Shown: piece by piece, positions 31,477 to 32,500 of the stretch
How positions within the stretch are numbered: the first letter of the stretch is position 1
Layout of the letters: each line of letters starts with the position of its first letter
DNA from: Cristatella mucedo
Taxonomy: Eukaryota > Bryozoa > Phylactolaemata > Cristatellidae
Length of the DNA: 32,500 nt
Direction of reading: 5' to 3'
NCBI GenBank assembly: GCA_009760855.2
Contig: WPIO01000003.1
Location: 12,735,001 to 12,767,500, forward strand
The notes under the pieces: model-generated
What the model was told of the DNA's origin: nothing
Database searches by the model: none
Seen by the model: the letters and a program-made list of their open reading frames with translations, nothing else
Program-made: the position numbers and the translations under genes

Positions 31477-31954
31477 TGAGAAAGAGTTTCATTGCATTCG
31501 TGTACCTCTAGTAATGAATATTGCAGATGACAACTGACTATTGCCATCACCTTATGAATCTAAGTGGTCTCAACTAAAATTTTATTTGCATTTAGCAGGG
31601 ATATGATGCATAAGGACTGGGATCCAGGTTGACGCGTCGTTTAAAGGTACGTCATTGCAAAGGCTACCAAATGCGCTCCGTATTACCCAGTTGCTCACAA
31701 TCACACAGCAGCAGGTCTAGTAATCAAATAAAAATAAACCCTTCCATACTTCAGTTTTCTAATCGATATCACGGAACTCAGGTAGCCGCATTACCATTCG
31801 AAATTTAATCGGAGGTTTAAACATCGGACCCTGTTTGTTCTTGCAGTCACACCAAAGGCCCATATGACTAGTAGGTGACAGTAGTTGGTCATTCTTTTGC
31901 TATGGAAACCGAGATGCAGATATGGGCATACAAACACCGCGGCGAGGGCTTTAT
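31475..31954. other. Nothing recognised
   Basis: Mixed-composition DNA with short frames only. Confidence 0.35.
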
Positions 31955-32065
31955 TGGGGCACGTGGTCTTAGCCCAACTGTACGTGCTGGCCCTTAACAA
32001 CCTACGGTCGTGGGTTCAAATCCTGTAACGGACAATTCTTTATTGCCTACCTCAAGCACTGTGAA
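31955..32065 (+). mobile_element. tRNA-derived SINE-like head and body
   Basis: GTGGTCTTAGCCCAACTG (31963-31980) serves as an A-box region. GGGTTCAAATCC (32012-32023) is a near-consensus B box, and CGGACAATTCTTTATTGCC follows. Head and body both align with the minus-strand copy at 12590-12690, and the head with 23728-23850. I could not fold it into a standard cloverleaf. Confidence 0.55.
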
Positions 32066-32500
32066 ACCCCTAAAGTTAATCTGCCGAAATTAAATTTGAC
32101 AATCTAACCAGCTTGGCCACCTAACAATTCCAGACATCGGTTTTTCAAATACCCCTAAATTTAATATTACTTTAAATTACAACACAATATTCGATTGGCC
32201 GTGCGATCCTTGCAGCCTCAACCATACTATTGAGCGGCTACTCAAAAAATGCAGCTGAGACTCTCGATGTGCATATAGTCATGCGCAGAGTGCACTTCCT
32301 GATTACGTGCTCTCTATTCCTTTGCACATATCGGTGGAGCGACTGCAGCGGCCAAAATGCCAGCCAAGTAGCAAAGATTTACTCTCGCTTCTGAAATAAT
32401 CCAGCAAATAATGTAGCACTGAAATAGAAAACCTCATTCCCATCCATGAACAATTTAAGCAAGAGATTTACTGGTGCTCGAAGGCTGTTCCGGCTCATGC
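32066..32500. other. Nothing recognised
   Basis: A/T-rich DNA to the right edge with no supported gene. Confidence 0.35.

Noticed and set aside
31963-32035. A functional tRNA gene
   Set aside because: A and B boxes are present, but I could not form a standard cloverleaf, and the sequence downstream matches another repeat copy, which favours a SINE.

Overview
This looks like nuclear DNA from a repeat-rich animal, probably an invertebrate; I cannot place it more closely. The reasons are: no dense bacterial-type coding, long (GA)n, (AT)n and (CA)n microsatellites, several decayed L2/CR1-type non-LTR retrotransposons (LINEs), a decayed hAT DNA transposase and tRNA-derived SINE-like heads. I found no intact host protein-coding gene and no rRNA or functional tRNA gene. 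Almost every recognisable coding stretch is a broken transposon gene.

Layout. 1-977 (minus): a LINE reverse transcriptase running off the left edge. 1348-2925 (minus): a hAT transposase pseudogene and its A/T-rich flank. 3015-3795: (GA)n and (AT)n tracts plus two copies of a 112-bp dimeric repeat, one inside an (AT)n tract. 3936-4520: a weak LTR candidate. 5657-7366: 17-bp and 28-bp tandem repeats and long (TC)n/(CA)n tracts. 7672-7770: an isolated LINE 3' end. 8.2-16.7 kb: mostly unassigned, with one SINE head. 16.77-17.57 kb and 19.33-21.86 kb: two LINE insertions whose 5' part is inverted relative to the 3' end. 23.4-24.6 kb: a LINE fragment abutting a SINE head, then an old tandem repeat of about 160 bp. 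25-27.3 kb: GC-rich DNA, a 16-bp tandem repeat and a strong perfect hairpin. 27.39-30.37 kb (minus): the longest contiguous LINE copy, with most of its endonuclease missing. 30.8-32.1 kb: a complex AT tract, another LINE 3' end in the opposite orientation, a (GA)n tract and a SINE head.

The unifying theme is one group of L2-like LINEs. Five 3' ends share a terminal hairpin next to a (TAA)n/(TTA)n tail. The two arms, AAAGCGCC and GGCGCTTT, are perfectly complementary in one copy, and another copy carries a paired change that keeps them complementary. Every copy that covers the reverse-transcriptase active site has it altered (YAGD, YADN, YSDE) or deleted, so nothing here should be able to move itself. 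The strongest observations are the hairpin family, the two 5'-inverted insertions and the duplicated 112-bp unit. I saw no convincing new multi-gene system.
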